Shown: positions 22,199 to 29,989 of the stretch, in pieces | Layout: each line of letters starts with the position of its first letter | How positions within the stretch are numbered: position 1 is the first letter of the stretch | DNA from: Azospirillum brasilense | Lineage (GTDB): Bacteria; Pseudomonadota; Alphaproteobacteria; Azospirillales; Azospirillaceae | Direction of reading: 5' to 3' | Length of the DNA stretch: 64,000 nucleotides | Assembly: GCF_008365405.1 (NCBI RefSeq) | Contig: NZ_QOKV01000004.1 | Coordinates: 1 to 64,000 of the forward strand | The notes under the pieces: model-generated | The model's input: the letters and a program-made list of their open reading frames with translations, nothing else | What the model was told of the DNA's origin: nothing | The model's database searches: none | Program-made: the position numbers and the translations under genes

Positions 22199-23461
22199 AT
22201 GATCCTGCGTTGGTTCGGCCGCAAGAAGCCCGAAGAGCAAGCCCGCAAGGACGAGACGACCGCCCCGCTCCCGGAAGCGGTCCCCGCCGAGCCTGCGCTC
22301 GCGGAGCCGGTCGCCGAAGAGCTGGTCCAGGAGCCGCCTGTTCCGGAACCGGTCGCCGAGGAGCCGCCCCCGGTGCCCGAGGTGGTGCCGGAACCCGAAC
22401 TCCCACCGCCGCCCGCGGTCGAAACCCCGCCCCCGCCGCCCATCGCCCCGCCGTCCGAGCCGGAGGAGCGCGAGGACGCGCCGGAGATCGTCCGCGACGA
22501 CCTTCCCGCGGCGCTGGCGGCCGAGGAGGAGAAGCCCAAGAAGGGCTGGTTCGCCCGGCTGAAGGACGGCCTGTCCAAGTCCTCGTCCAAGCTGACCGAG
22601 GGCATTTCCGGCATCTTCACCAAGCGCAAGCTCGACGACGAGGCGCTGGAGGAGCTGGAGGAGCTGCTCATCACCGCCGACCTCGGCCCGACCACGGCGG
22701 CCAAGGTGACGGCGGAACTGGCGCGCACCCGCTTCGGCAAGGAGGTCAGCCCCGAGGAGGTCAAGGCCACGCTGGCCGCCGAGGTGGCGAAGATCGTCGG
22801 CCCGGTCGCCAAGCCGCTGGAGATCGACGCCACGCTGAAGCCCCACGTCATCCTGGTGGTCGGCGTCAACGGCACCGGCAAGACGACGACCATCGGCAAG
22901 CTGGCCCGACAGTTCCGCGCCGAGGGCAAGACGGTCATGCTGGCCGCCGGCGACACCTTCCGCGCCGCCGCGGTCAGCCAGTTGAAGATCTGGGGCGAGC
23001 GCACCGGCTGCCCGGTGATCGCCCGCGACACCGGGGCCGACGCCGCCGGCCTCGCCTTCGACGCGCTGGAGGAGGCGCGGCGCCAGGGCGTGGACATCCT
23101 GCTGATCGACACCGCGGGCCGCCTGCAGAACAAGGCCGGCCTGATGGAGGAGCTGCGCAAGATCGTCCGCGTCATCAAGAAGGTGGACGAGAGCGCCCCG
23201 CACACCACCCTGCTGACGCTGGACGCCACCACCGGCCAGAACGCGCACAATCAGGTGGAGGTGTTCCGCGACATGGTGAACGTCTCCGGCCTGATCCTGA
23301 CCAAGCTGGACGGGTCGGCGCGCGGCGGCGTGCTGGTCTCGCTGGCCGAGCGCTTCAAGCTGCCGGTGCACGCCATCGGCATCGGCGAGGGCGTCTACGA
23401 CCTGCGCCCCTTCGACGCCGACCAGTTCGCCAAGTCTCTGATGGGGTTGCCGTCCCAGTAA
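22199..23461 (+). CDS. ftsY: Signal recognition particle receptor FtsY
   Basis: FtsY is the membrane-associated SRP receptor GTPase that delivers ribosome-nascent chains to the Sec translocon. The 420-aa protein begins with a basic/aromatic [10 protein letters not shown], followed by a Pro/Glu-rich acidic A domain (about 15-105). The N domain follows, then the GTPase G domain. Motifs are [10 protein letters not shown] (G1), [20 protein letters not shown] (G3) and [10 protein letters not shown] (G4/G5). It is the third gene after dapF and mtaB. Confidence 0.98.
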   Translation: MILRWFGRKKPEEQARKDETTAPLPEAVPAEPALAEPVAEELVQEPPVPEPVAEEPPPVPEVVPEPELPPPPAVETPPPPPIAPPSEPEEREDAPEIVRDDLPAALAAEEEKPKKGWFARLKDGLSKSSSKLTEGISGIFTKRKLDDEALEELEELLITADLGPTTAAKVTAELARTRFGKEVSPEEVKATLAAEVAKIVGPVAKPLEIDATLKPHVILVVGVNGTGKTTTIGKLARQFRAEGKTVMLAAGDTFRAAAVSQLKIWGERTGCPVIARDTGADAAGLAFDALEEARRQGVDILLIDTAGRLQNKAGLMEELRKIVRVIKKVDESAPHTTLLTLDATTGQNAHNQVEVFRDMVNVSGLILTKLDGSARGGVLVSLAERFKLPVHAIGIGEGVYDLRPFDADQFAKSLMGLPSQ

Positions 23462-23543
23462 CGGCGCCCCCAGCACGGGCAGGCGGGCGGGGAGAGCGAG
23501 AAAGGGACTTCCGGCCGCTTCGCCCAAGCCCTATCTGAAGACC

Positions 23544-25073
23544 ATGACGGCTGCCAAGACCTCCCCCTCCCCCGTTCCTCCCGGTCCTGTCGAGCGCTTC
23601 ACCGACGCGGACGCCGCCCTGGCCCTCGTCAAGGACCTCTACGACCGCAACACCGCCTATCTGCGCGACCGCTTCGCCGCCTTCACCCGTGGCTCGGACG
23701 GCGGACGGCGGGAACAGGCCCATTACCCCTATGTCCGGCTCTCCACCGCCTCGGCGGCCACGGTGGACACGCGGCTGGCCTACGGCTTCGTCGAGGGGCC
23801 GGGCACCTACGCCACGACGCTGACCCGCCCCGACCTGTTCGACCGCTATTACCGCGAACAGCTCTCGCTCCTGCTGCGCAACCACGGCGTTCCGTTGGAG
23901 GTCGGCATCAGCGACGAGGCGATCCCGATCCACTTCGCCTTCCCCCAGGGCATGCACGTCGAGGGCGACCTGACGCCGGAGCGGCTGGCCGGCCTGCCCG
24001 ACCTGTTCGACCTGCCCGACCTCGCCCGCATGGACGACACCATCGTCAACGGCACCTACGAGGAGTCGCTGGACGCGGTGAAGCCGCTGGCCCTGTTCAC
24101 CGCACCGCGTGTGGATTTCTCACTGCACCGGCTGCGCCACTACACAGCGACGGCGCCGGAGGACTTCCAGAACTTCGTCCTGTTCACGAACTACCAGTTC
24201 TACGTGGACGAGTTCATCCGCATGGCCCGCGAGATCATGGAGCCGGCCTCCGATCCCGAGCTGGCCGCCTACCGCAGCCAGTACGACCGCTTCGTCGAGC
24301 CCGGCGGCATCATCGCCCATAACGCCAATCTGGGGGGCAATCCCGGCGAGGCGCCCACCAACGGCGCGCGGCTGCTCCGCCTGCCGCAGATGCCCGCCTA
24401 CCACCTGACCCGCCCGGACGGCAACGGCATCACGCTGGTCAACATCGGCGTCGGCCCGTCCAACGCCAAGACCATCACCGACCACATCGCCGTGCTGCGC
24501 CCGCACGCCTGGATCATGCTGGGCCACTGCGCCGGGCTGCGCAGCACGCAGCGGCTGGGCGACTATGTGCTGGCCCACGGCTATGTCCGCGACGACCATG
24601 TGCTGGACGCCGACCTGCCGACCTGGGTGCCCGTCCCGGCGCTGGCCGAGGTGCAGCGCGCCCTGGAGACGGCGGTGGAGCGGGTGACCGGCCTGTCCGG
24701 CTACGCGCTGAAGAGCATCATGCGCACCGGCACCGTGGCGACCATCGACAACCGCAACTGGGAACTGCGTGACCACCGCGAGCCGCTGATGCGCTTCAGC
24801 CAGAGCCGCGCCGTCGCGCTGGACATGGAAAGCGCCACCATCGCCGCCAACGGCTTCCGCTTCCGCGTTCCCTACGGCACGCTGCTCTGCGTCTCCGACA
24901 AGCCGATGCACGGGCAGTTGAAGCTGCCGGGGATGGCCGACCGCTTCTACCGCGAGCGGGTGGACCAGCATCTGAAGATCGGCGTGCTGGCCATGGAGCT
25001 TCTGCGCGAGCACGGCATGGAAACCCTGCATTCCCGCAAGCTGCGCAGCTTCGCCGAGGCCGCCTTCCAGTAA
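23544..25073 (+). CDS. amn: AMP nucleosidase
   Basis: Amn hydrolyses AMP to adenine and ribose 5-phosphate and helps set adenylate pools. The 509-aa protein (slightly longer than the E. coli enzyme) has the Amn-specific N-terminal domain. The C-terminal nucleoside-phosphorylase-like domain contains NIGVGPSNAKTITDHIA, MLGHCAGLR and DMESATIAANGFRFRVPYGTLLCVSDKP. That last stretch carries the catalytic acidic residues. It stands alone between ftsY and an LpxR-family gene. Confidence 0.95.
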   Translation: MTAAKTSPSPVPPGPVERFTDADAALALVKDLYDRNTAYLRDRFAAFTRGSDGGRREQAHYPYVRLSTASAATVDTRLAYGFVEGPGTYATTLTRPDLFDRYYREQLSLLLRNHGVPLEVGISDEAIPIHFAFPQGMHVEGDLTPERLAGLPDLFDLPDLARMDDTIVNGTYEESLDAVKPLALFTAPRVDFSLHRLRHYTATAPEDFQNFVLFTNYQFYVDEFIRMAREIMEPASDPELAAYRSQYDRFVEPGGIIAHNANLGGNPGEAPTNGARLLRLPQMPAYHLTRPDGNGITLVNIGVGPSNAKTITDHIAVLRPHAWIMLGHCAGLRSTQRLGDYVLAHGYVRDDHVLDADLPTWVPVPALAEVQRALETAVERVTGLSGYALKSIMRTGTVATIDNRNWELRDHREPLMRFSQSRAVALDMESATIAANGFRFRVPYGTLLCVSDKPMHGQLKLPGMADRFYRERVDQHLKIGVLAMELLREHGMETLHSRKLRSFAEAAFQ

Positions 25074-25160
25074 GCCATCTTGCCTCATCCGAAAGTGCAG
25101 GCGCCGAAGGGCGGCTGCGTACTATCTTAGGATGCCCGGCAACAAGGAAACTGGACGATT

Positions 25161-26237
25161 ATGGCCGTGCGTGCAGGTTGGAGCGTCATCGCCGCCCTTT
25201 CACTCGGACTGGCGACGGGACCGGTGCTGGCCCAGGACAATGTTCCGAAAACCGACAGCGTCCCGAACACGGACACCACTCCGCCAGCGGAAACCACGCC
25301 CCGGTCCGGCCCGTCCATCGGCTTCTGGGTCGACAACGACCTGTTCGGCGGCGGGACGGACCGTTACTACACGAACGGAGTCCAGTTCTACTACGTCTCC
25401 GGCGACCGCCCGACCTACGGCAACATCGATTGGCTGGCCAACCTCGTCCCCTGGATCGGGGAGCATGGGGTGCGGCGCTACGGCATCGCCTTCGGCCAGA
25501 ACATGTACACCCCCAGCGACATCACCAAGCCGATCCCCGACGCCACCGACCGCCCCTACGCCGGCTGGCTGTACGGCCGCCTGTCGGTGATTTCGGAAGA
25601 AACGCGGCAGGTGGACCGCATCGACCTGGACCTCGGCATGGTCGGCCCGGCATCGCTGGCGGAGCAGACCCAGAAGACGGTGCACCGCATCGTGCCCGGC
25701 GCCCGCTGGCCGGAGGGCTGGGACTACCAGCTCAAGAACGAGCCGGGCATCATCCTCAGCTACGAGCATGTCTGGCGCGCCGAGCGCCCGACGCGCATCG
25801 GCCCCTTCGAGGCGGACATCAGCCCCCACGTCGCCGGCAGCGTCGGCAACGTCCTGACCTTCGGCGGGGCCGGCGTCACGATGCGGCTGGGCGGCAACAT
25901 GGCGCCGCCGGTCGGCGCGCTGATCCTGCGCCCGACCGCCAGCATCCCCTATCAGGACAGTGTGGCCGCGGGGGCGCCGCGACCGCCCTTCTCCTGGTAC
26001 GTCTATGCCGGGGCGGAGGGGCGCGCCGTCGCCCGCAACATCTTCCTCGATGGCAACAGCTTCCGCGACAGCCGGTCGGTGGACAAAAACAACTTCATCG
26101 CCGCCTTCCAGCTGGGCGTGACGCTGCGCTACGACCGGTTCGGCATCTCCTACGCCCAGAATTTCCTGTCGCCGGAGTTCGAGGGGCAGAAATCCTACAC
26201 CAACTACGGCTCGATCCGCGCCTCCTACCGGTTCTGA
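25161..26237 (+). CDS. LpxR/DUF2219-family outer-membrane protein
   Basis: This 358-aa protein has an N-terminal Sec signal peptide (about 1-25, ending GPVLAQ) and a predicted beta-barrel. The family features are GFWVDNDLFGGGTDRYYTNGVQF, the RPYAGWLYGRLSV stretch and a C-terminal aromatic residue in SYRF for outer-membrane insertion. Salmonella and Helicobacter LpxR remove the 3'-linked acyl groups from lipid A. DUF2219 members in alphaproteobacteria are mostly untested. The asparagine/aspartate near the N-terminus and TDRYYTNG fit the calcium/active-site region. Lipid A deacylase is the likely role. Confidence 0.82.
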   Translation: MAVRAGWSVIAALSLGLATGPVLAQDNVPKTDSVPNTDTTPPAETTPRSGPSIGFWVDNDLFGGGTDRYYTNGVQFYYVSGDRPTYGNIDWLANLVPWIGEHGVRRYGIAFGQNMYTPSDITKPIPDATDRPYAGWLYGRLSVISEETRQVDRIDLDLGMVGPASLAEQTQKTVHRIVPGARWPEGWDYQLKNEPGIILSYEHVWRAERPTRIGPFEADISPHVAGSVGNVLTFGGAGVTMRLGGNMAPPVGALILRPTASIPYQDSVAAGAPRPPFSWYVYAGAEGRAVARNIFLDGNSFRDSRSVDKNNFIAAFQLGVTLRYDRFGISYAQNFLSPEFEGQKSYTNYGSIRASYRF

Positions 26238-26264
26238 CCGCCTCCATATGCCCTCGGCCTTCGA

Positions 26265-26469
26265 TCCCTCTCCCGCCCCGGGAGAGGGAGGGACCCACCG
26301 CGAAGCGGTGGGAGGGTGAGGGTACCGCCAAGGATCAGTGCCTTGATCCTCGCAATACCCTCACCCGGCTCTCAGCGGATGCCATCGTCATCCGCCTGAC
26401 GCCGTCAGCGCTGGCCTTCGGCCAGTGCGAGAGGCCCTATGGGCCACCCTCTCCCGGGACGGGAGAGGG
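26265..26469. repeat. Palindrome-rich intergenic element
   Basis: This stretch of about 205 bp holds several nested hairpins. The end hairpins are almost the same: 26265-26289 and 26447-26469, built on CCCTCTCCC/GGGAGAGGG. Inside are 26294-26312, the wide pair 26315-26324 with 26356-26365, 26375-26395, 26411-26425 and 26432-26444. The similar ends facing each other suggest a mobile miniature element or a BIME-like palindromic repeat. No coding capacity was recognised, and no second copy was seen in this window. Confidence 0.8.
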
Positions 26470-26510
26470 ATTCACTTTATCCCAAGCCCGGTTCGGTCTA
26501 TGTGAGGGTC

Positions 26511-27086
26511 ATGAACCAATACGCCCGACTGCTGATCGAAGCCGGCCCGCTGGCGGCCTTCTTCATCGCCAATTCCCAGGCCGGCATCATGATCGGCACC
26601 GCCGTCTTCATGGTGGCGATCAGCATCTCCGTGCTGGTCTCCTGGCGGTTCGAACGCAAGGTGCCGGTGATGCCGGTGGTCGGGGCGGGCTTCGTCCTGC
26701 TGTTCGGCGGGCTGACCCTGTGGCTTCAGGACGACCTGTTCATCAAGATCAAGCCGACGCTGGTCAACCTGCTGTTCGCCGCGGTCCTGTTCGCGGCGCA
26801 TCTGACGCGGCGCAACGTGCTGAAGCATGTCCTGGGGTCGGTGCTGAACCTGTCCGACGCGGGGTGGCGCACGCTGGCGATCCGCTGGGCATGGTTCTTT
26901 CTGCTGCTGGCCGTGCTGAACGAGGTGGTGTGGCGCACCATGTCCACCGACGCCTGGGTGAATTTCAAGGTGTTCGGCATCATGCCGCTGACCTTGCTGT
27001 TCAGCGCCCTCCAGGCCCCGCTGATCCTGCGCCATCAGGTGCCGGAGGAGCCGCCGGTCGAGAAGTCCTCCACCTCCGCCTCCTGA
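26511..27086 (+). CDS. yciB: Septation/inner membrane protein YciB (IspZ)
   Basis: This 191-aa polytopic inner-membrane protein has about five hydrophobic segments. The N-terminus MNQYARLLIEAGPLAAFFIAN and the LTLWLQDDLFIKIKPTLVN and WRTMSTDAWVNFKVFG segments are diagnostic of the YciB/IspZ family. The family contributes to cell division and envelope integrity, and YciB interacts with elongasome/divisome proteins. I chose ATG 26511 over an upstream in-frame ATG at 26439 because the latter lies inside the palindromic element. Confidence 0.93.
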   Translation: MNQYARLLIEAGPLAAFFIANSQAGIMIGTAVFMVAISISVLVSWRFERKVPVMPVVGAGFVLLFGGLTLWLQDDLFIKIKPTLVNLLFAAVLFAAHLTRRNVLKHVLGSVLNLSDAGWRTLAIRWAWFFLLLAVLNEVVWRTMSTDAWVNFKVFGIMPLTLLFSALQAPLILRHQVPEEPPVEKSSTSAS

Positions 27087-27120
27087 CCGTCCCCCTCCTC
27101 CCTGACGGAGCGCCCCCACC

Positions 27121-28038
27121 ATGTCACACGACTACCCGCGCGACCTGATCGGCTACGGGCCCCGTCCGCCGCACCCTTACTGGCCGGGCGGGGCGCGGGT
27201 GGCGGTGCAGTTCGTCATCAACTACGAGGAGGGCGGGGAGAACTGCGTCCTGCACGGCGACGCCGCGTCGGAGGCCTTCCTGTCGGAGATCGTCGGCGCC
27301 CAGCCCATCGTCGGCATGCGGCACATGAACATGGAGTCGATCTACGAGTACGGGTCCCGCGCCGGCTTCTGGCGGCTGCACCGGATGTTCACGGAGCGCG
27401 GCCTGCCGGTGACCGTGTACGGCGTCGCCATGGCGCTGGAGCGCAACCCGGACGCCGTCCGCGCCATGCAGGACGCCGGGTGGGAGATCGCCACCCACGG
27501 CTATCGCTGGATCGACTACCAGCATCTGCCGGAGGCGGTGGAGCGCGAGCACATGCTGCGCGCCATCGAGATCCACACCCGCGTCACCGGCTCCCGCCCG
27601 CTCGGCTGGTATCTCGGGCGGTGCAGCCCCAACACCTGGAAGCTGGTGTCGGAGGAGGGCGGCTTCCTCTACAACGCCGACAGCTACGCCGACGACCTGC
27701 CCTATTGGGACGACCGCTTCGGCCGGCCGCAGCTGATCGTGCCCTACACGCTCGACGCCAACGACATGCGCTTCGCAACCAACCAGGGATTCAACACCGG
27801 CGAGCAGTTCTTCACCTATCTGAAGGACAGCTTCGACGTGCTCTACGCCGAAGGCGAAGACCAGCCGAAGATGATGTCGGTCGGGCTGCATTGCCGTCTG
27901 GTCGGGCGCCCGGGGCGCGCCGCGGCGCTGGCCCGCTTCCTCGATTATGTGCGGGGTCACGACAAGGCGTGGGTCGCCACCCGGCTCGACATCGCCCGCC
28001 ATTGGATGGCCGAGCACCCCTACCGACCGGCGGCCTGA
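27121..28038 (+). CDS. puuE: Allantoinase PuuE (polysaccharide-deacetylase fold)
   Basis: This 305-aa protein is of the NodB/polysaccharide-deacetylase superfamily and the PuuE subgroup. PuuE opens the hydantoin ring of allantoin in purine degradation. Characteristic stretches are RDLIGYGPRPPHPYWPGGA, VQFVINYEEGGENCVLHGD, EIATHGYRWIDYQ and GWYLGRCSPNT. The metal-site His/Asp set of ordinary deacetylases is modified as in PuuE. Other uric-acid pathway genes (uricase, OHCU decarboxylase) are not adjacent, so the pathway is not confirmed by context. Confidence 0.9.
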   Translation: MSHDYPRDLIGYGPRPPHPYWPGGARVAVQFVINYEEGGENCVLHGDAASEAFLSEIVGAQPIVGMRHMNMESIYEYGSRAGFWRLHRMFTERGLPVTVYGVAMALERNPDAVRAMQDAGWEIATHGYRWIDYQHLPEAVEREHMLRAIEIHTRVTGSRPLGWYLGRCSPNTWKLVSEEGGFLYNADSYADDLPYWDDRFGRPQLIVPYTLDANDMRFATNQGFNTGEQFFTYLKDSFDVLYAEGEDQPKMMSVGLHCRLVGRPGRAAALARFLDYVRGHDKAWVATRLDIARHWMAEHPYRPAA

Positions 28039-28219
28039 GCCGGGAAAGGGCGTCCCGGGCGCGCTCCCGGCCCAACTTTCTCACGCCAATTCGTCGCATC
28101 GGCGTTTGAACCAACGTCGAAATACAGTAGAAGGTCTTTGGATCGTGGCGCGGCCCTTCGAAGCCGCGTCCCCGTGACTGCCGACTTCTTGCGATCTTCA
28201 ACTGGGTGCGCACGCCGCC

Positions 28220-29353
28220 GTGACGTTCAAGGATGAGATGAAGGCCGCCGGTCGGACGGCGGATCACAAGGCGCGCCCCATGGCGGATGCCCCCGCCGAC
28301 GATGGGGGAGAGGCCCGGGACGACATCGCCCGCCTTCTGCGCGCCCTCAACGATGACCTCAAGGCCGACCCGGCGGAAGAGGACGATCTCCTGTCCCCGG
28401 ACGCCGGGCGGAAGGCGGAGCGGCATCTGCCCATCGGCAAGATCGCCGCGGCGCTCGCCGCCGCCATCGGCATCGGCGCGGTCGTCGTGATGCTGGACCA
28501 GGGCGGGGAGGCGCCGTCCGCACCCCCCGCACCGCTCATCACCGCCGTCCCAAGCGCACCGGCCCCCGGCGGCGCTTCGCCCGGCACCGTGACTCCGGCA
28601 AAGCCGGAACCGCTGATCACCCGCGCAGCGCCCGCTCCTGCACCGCCCCAGCAGGCGCCGATGCAGACGCAGACCATCGTCGCGCCGCCCACCGTGGCCA
28701 CGCCGCCCATGGCGCTGCCGCAGATCCCGCCGCCGGCGCTGAAGGTGCCGGAGCCACCGGCTCCGCCATCGCCCGCTCCCACCGTCACCAAGCCGGCCGA
28801 CCCCGTCCCCGCGCCGCACCCCGTGGAAACGGTGGAGAGCGCGAAAGCCCCGACGCATCCGCCGGCTTCGACCCTGACGGCGCCCCCGGCCGAACCCATC
28901 AAGGCACCGGCCCCCGCCAAGGCTACGGAAACGGCGGAACTTCAGGCCATGCTGTCGGCCCCGCCCCCGCCGGCCGCGGCCCAGCGCCCGGCCGCCGCAA
29001 CGCGCCCGGCGCCGCAGCCTGCCAAGCCGGCGCCCAAGACCGCCTCCACGCCGCCCGCCACGGCTCCATCGTCCGGCGTGCTGACGCCGCCGCCCGCCGC
29101 CGCTGCTCCTCCGGACGGGCGCTACACCGTGCAGGTCGGGTCCTTCCAGCAGGCCGACAACGCGGAAGGGCTGGTCCGCCGCCTGCGCGGTCTCGGCTTC
29201 AACGCCTACGCGCTGGACTGGACCGACGCCGAGCAGCGGTCCTGGCACGTCGTCCGCGTCGGCGGCTATGCCGACACCGCCGCCGCCCGTCAGGCCGCCG
29301 CGTCGCTGAAGGGCAAGGTGGAAGCGCAGCCCATCGTCGTCTCGACGCGCTGA
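28220..29353 (+). CDS. SPOR-domain membrane protein
   Basis: This 377-aa predicted bitopic inner-membrane protein has a cytoplasmic N-terminal part (about 1-70) and one transmembrane helix (IAAALAAAIGIGAVVVML). A long Pro/Ala-rich periplasmic linker of about 200 residues leads to a C-terminal SPOR domain (about 297-377), which starts RYTVQVGSFQQADNAEGLVRRL. SPOR domains bind glycan strands stripped of stem peptides at division sites, so a role at the septum is likely, as for FtsN or DamX-like proteins. The start is GTG 28220. An ATG at 28238 with AAGGAT just upstream is a reasonable alternative. A strong hairpin terminator follows. Confidence 0.85.
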   Translation: MTFKDEMKAAGRTADHKARPMADAPADDGGEARDDIARLLRALNDDLKADPAEEDDLLSPDAGRKAERHLPIGKIAAALAAAIGIGAVVVMLDQGGEAPSAPPAPLITAVPSAPAPGGASPGTVTPAKPEPLITRAAPAPAPPQQAPMQTQTIVAPPTVATPPMALPQIPPPALKVPEPPAPPSPAPTVTKPADPVPAPHPVETVESAKAPTHPPASTLTAPPAEPIKAPAPAKATETAELQAMLSAPPPPAAAQRPAAATRPAPQPAKPAPKTASTPPATAPSSGVLTPPPAAAAPPDGRYTVQVGSFQQADNAEGLVRRLRGLGFNAYALDWTDAEQRSWHVVRVGGYADTAAARQAAASLKGKVEAQPIVVSTR

Positions 29354-29420
29354 CCGCAGGCAACGGCGCTGCCGCGACAAACTGTCGCTCCCGTCTATTC
29401 CGCTTCTTTCCTTTCGGAAT

Positions 29421-29460
29421 GCCCGCCCGCAATTTCGGTATTGCGGGCGGGCTTCGTCTT
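29421..29460 (+). terminator. Rho-independent terminator after the SPOR gene
   Basis: A perfect 13-bp stem (29421-29433 with 29440-29452) has a 6-base loop and is followed by TTCGTCTT. The T-run is weak but the stem is strong. It separates the SPOR gene from the receiver gene downstream. Confidence 0.8.
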
Positions 29461-29572
29461 GATCTGTGCTTATCCTTGCCGCTAACATGGGATTGAACAG
29501 GCACGCATATTAGAACAAGCGCAGCCGCAAGAAGCCGGCGCATCAGACCGGCGAACCGGAGGAAACCCTGGT

Positions 29573-29989
29573 ATGAAGCCGACGATCCTGGTCGCCGACG
29601 ATGAGCCCAGCATCGTCCTCTCCCTGCAGGTCCTCTTGCAGAAGGCGGGCTTTGCCGTGCGCATCGCCCGCAATGGCGAGGAAGCCCTTGAATCGGTTGC
29701 GGAAAGCACGCCCGACCTAATTCTGCTGGACGCCATGATGCCGCGGCGCGACGGGTTCGACGTCTGCCAGTCGCTGCGCGCCGACCCCGCCTACCAGTCG
29801 CTGCCCATCATCATGCTGACGGCCAAGAGCCGCGACGTGGAGCGGCAGAAGGGCATGGCGTTGGGCGCCACCGACTATATCACCAAGCCCTTCTCGACCC
29901 GCGACCTCGTCACCACCGTCCGCAAGTACCTGAACCCCGAAAGCAACCAGGACAGCGCGCCGGGCGGGGCCGCGGAGCCTCAACCATGA
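29573..29989 (+). CDS. Single-domain response regulator
   Basis: This 138-aa protein is a receiver domain only. It has the acidic pocket VADDEPS, phospho-acceptor D53 in LLDAMMP, the conserved Thr in MLTAKS and Lys in YITKPF. There is no output domain beyond an acidic/Pro tail. Its stop codon overlaps the start of the exonuclease-fused protein (ATGA), so the two are translationally coupled. Partner kinases could be the CbrA-like protein two genes downstream. Output by protein-protein contact is inferred. Confidence 0.93.
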   Translation: MKPTILVADDEPSIVLSLQVLLQKAGFAVRIARNGEEALESVAESTPDLILLDAMMPRRDGFDVCQSLRADPAYQSLPIIMLTAKSRDVERQKGMALGATDYITKPFSTRDLVTTVRKYLNPESNQDSAPGGAAEPQP

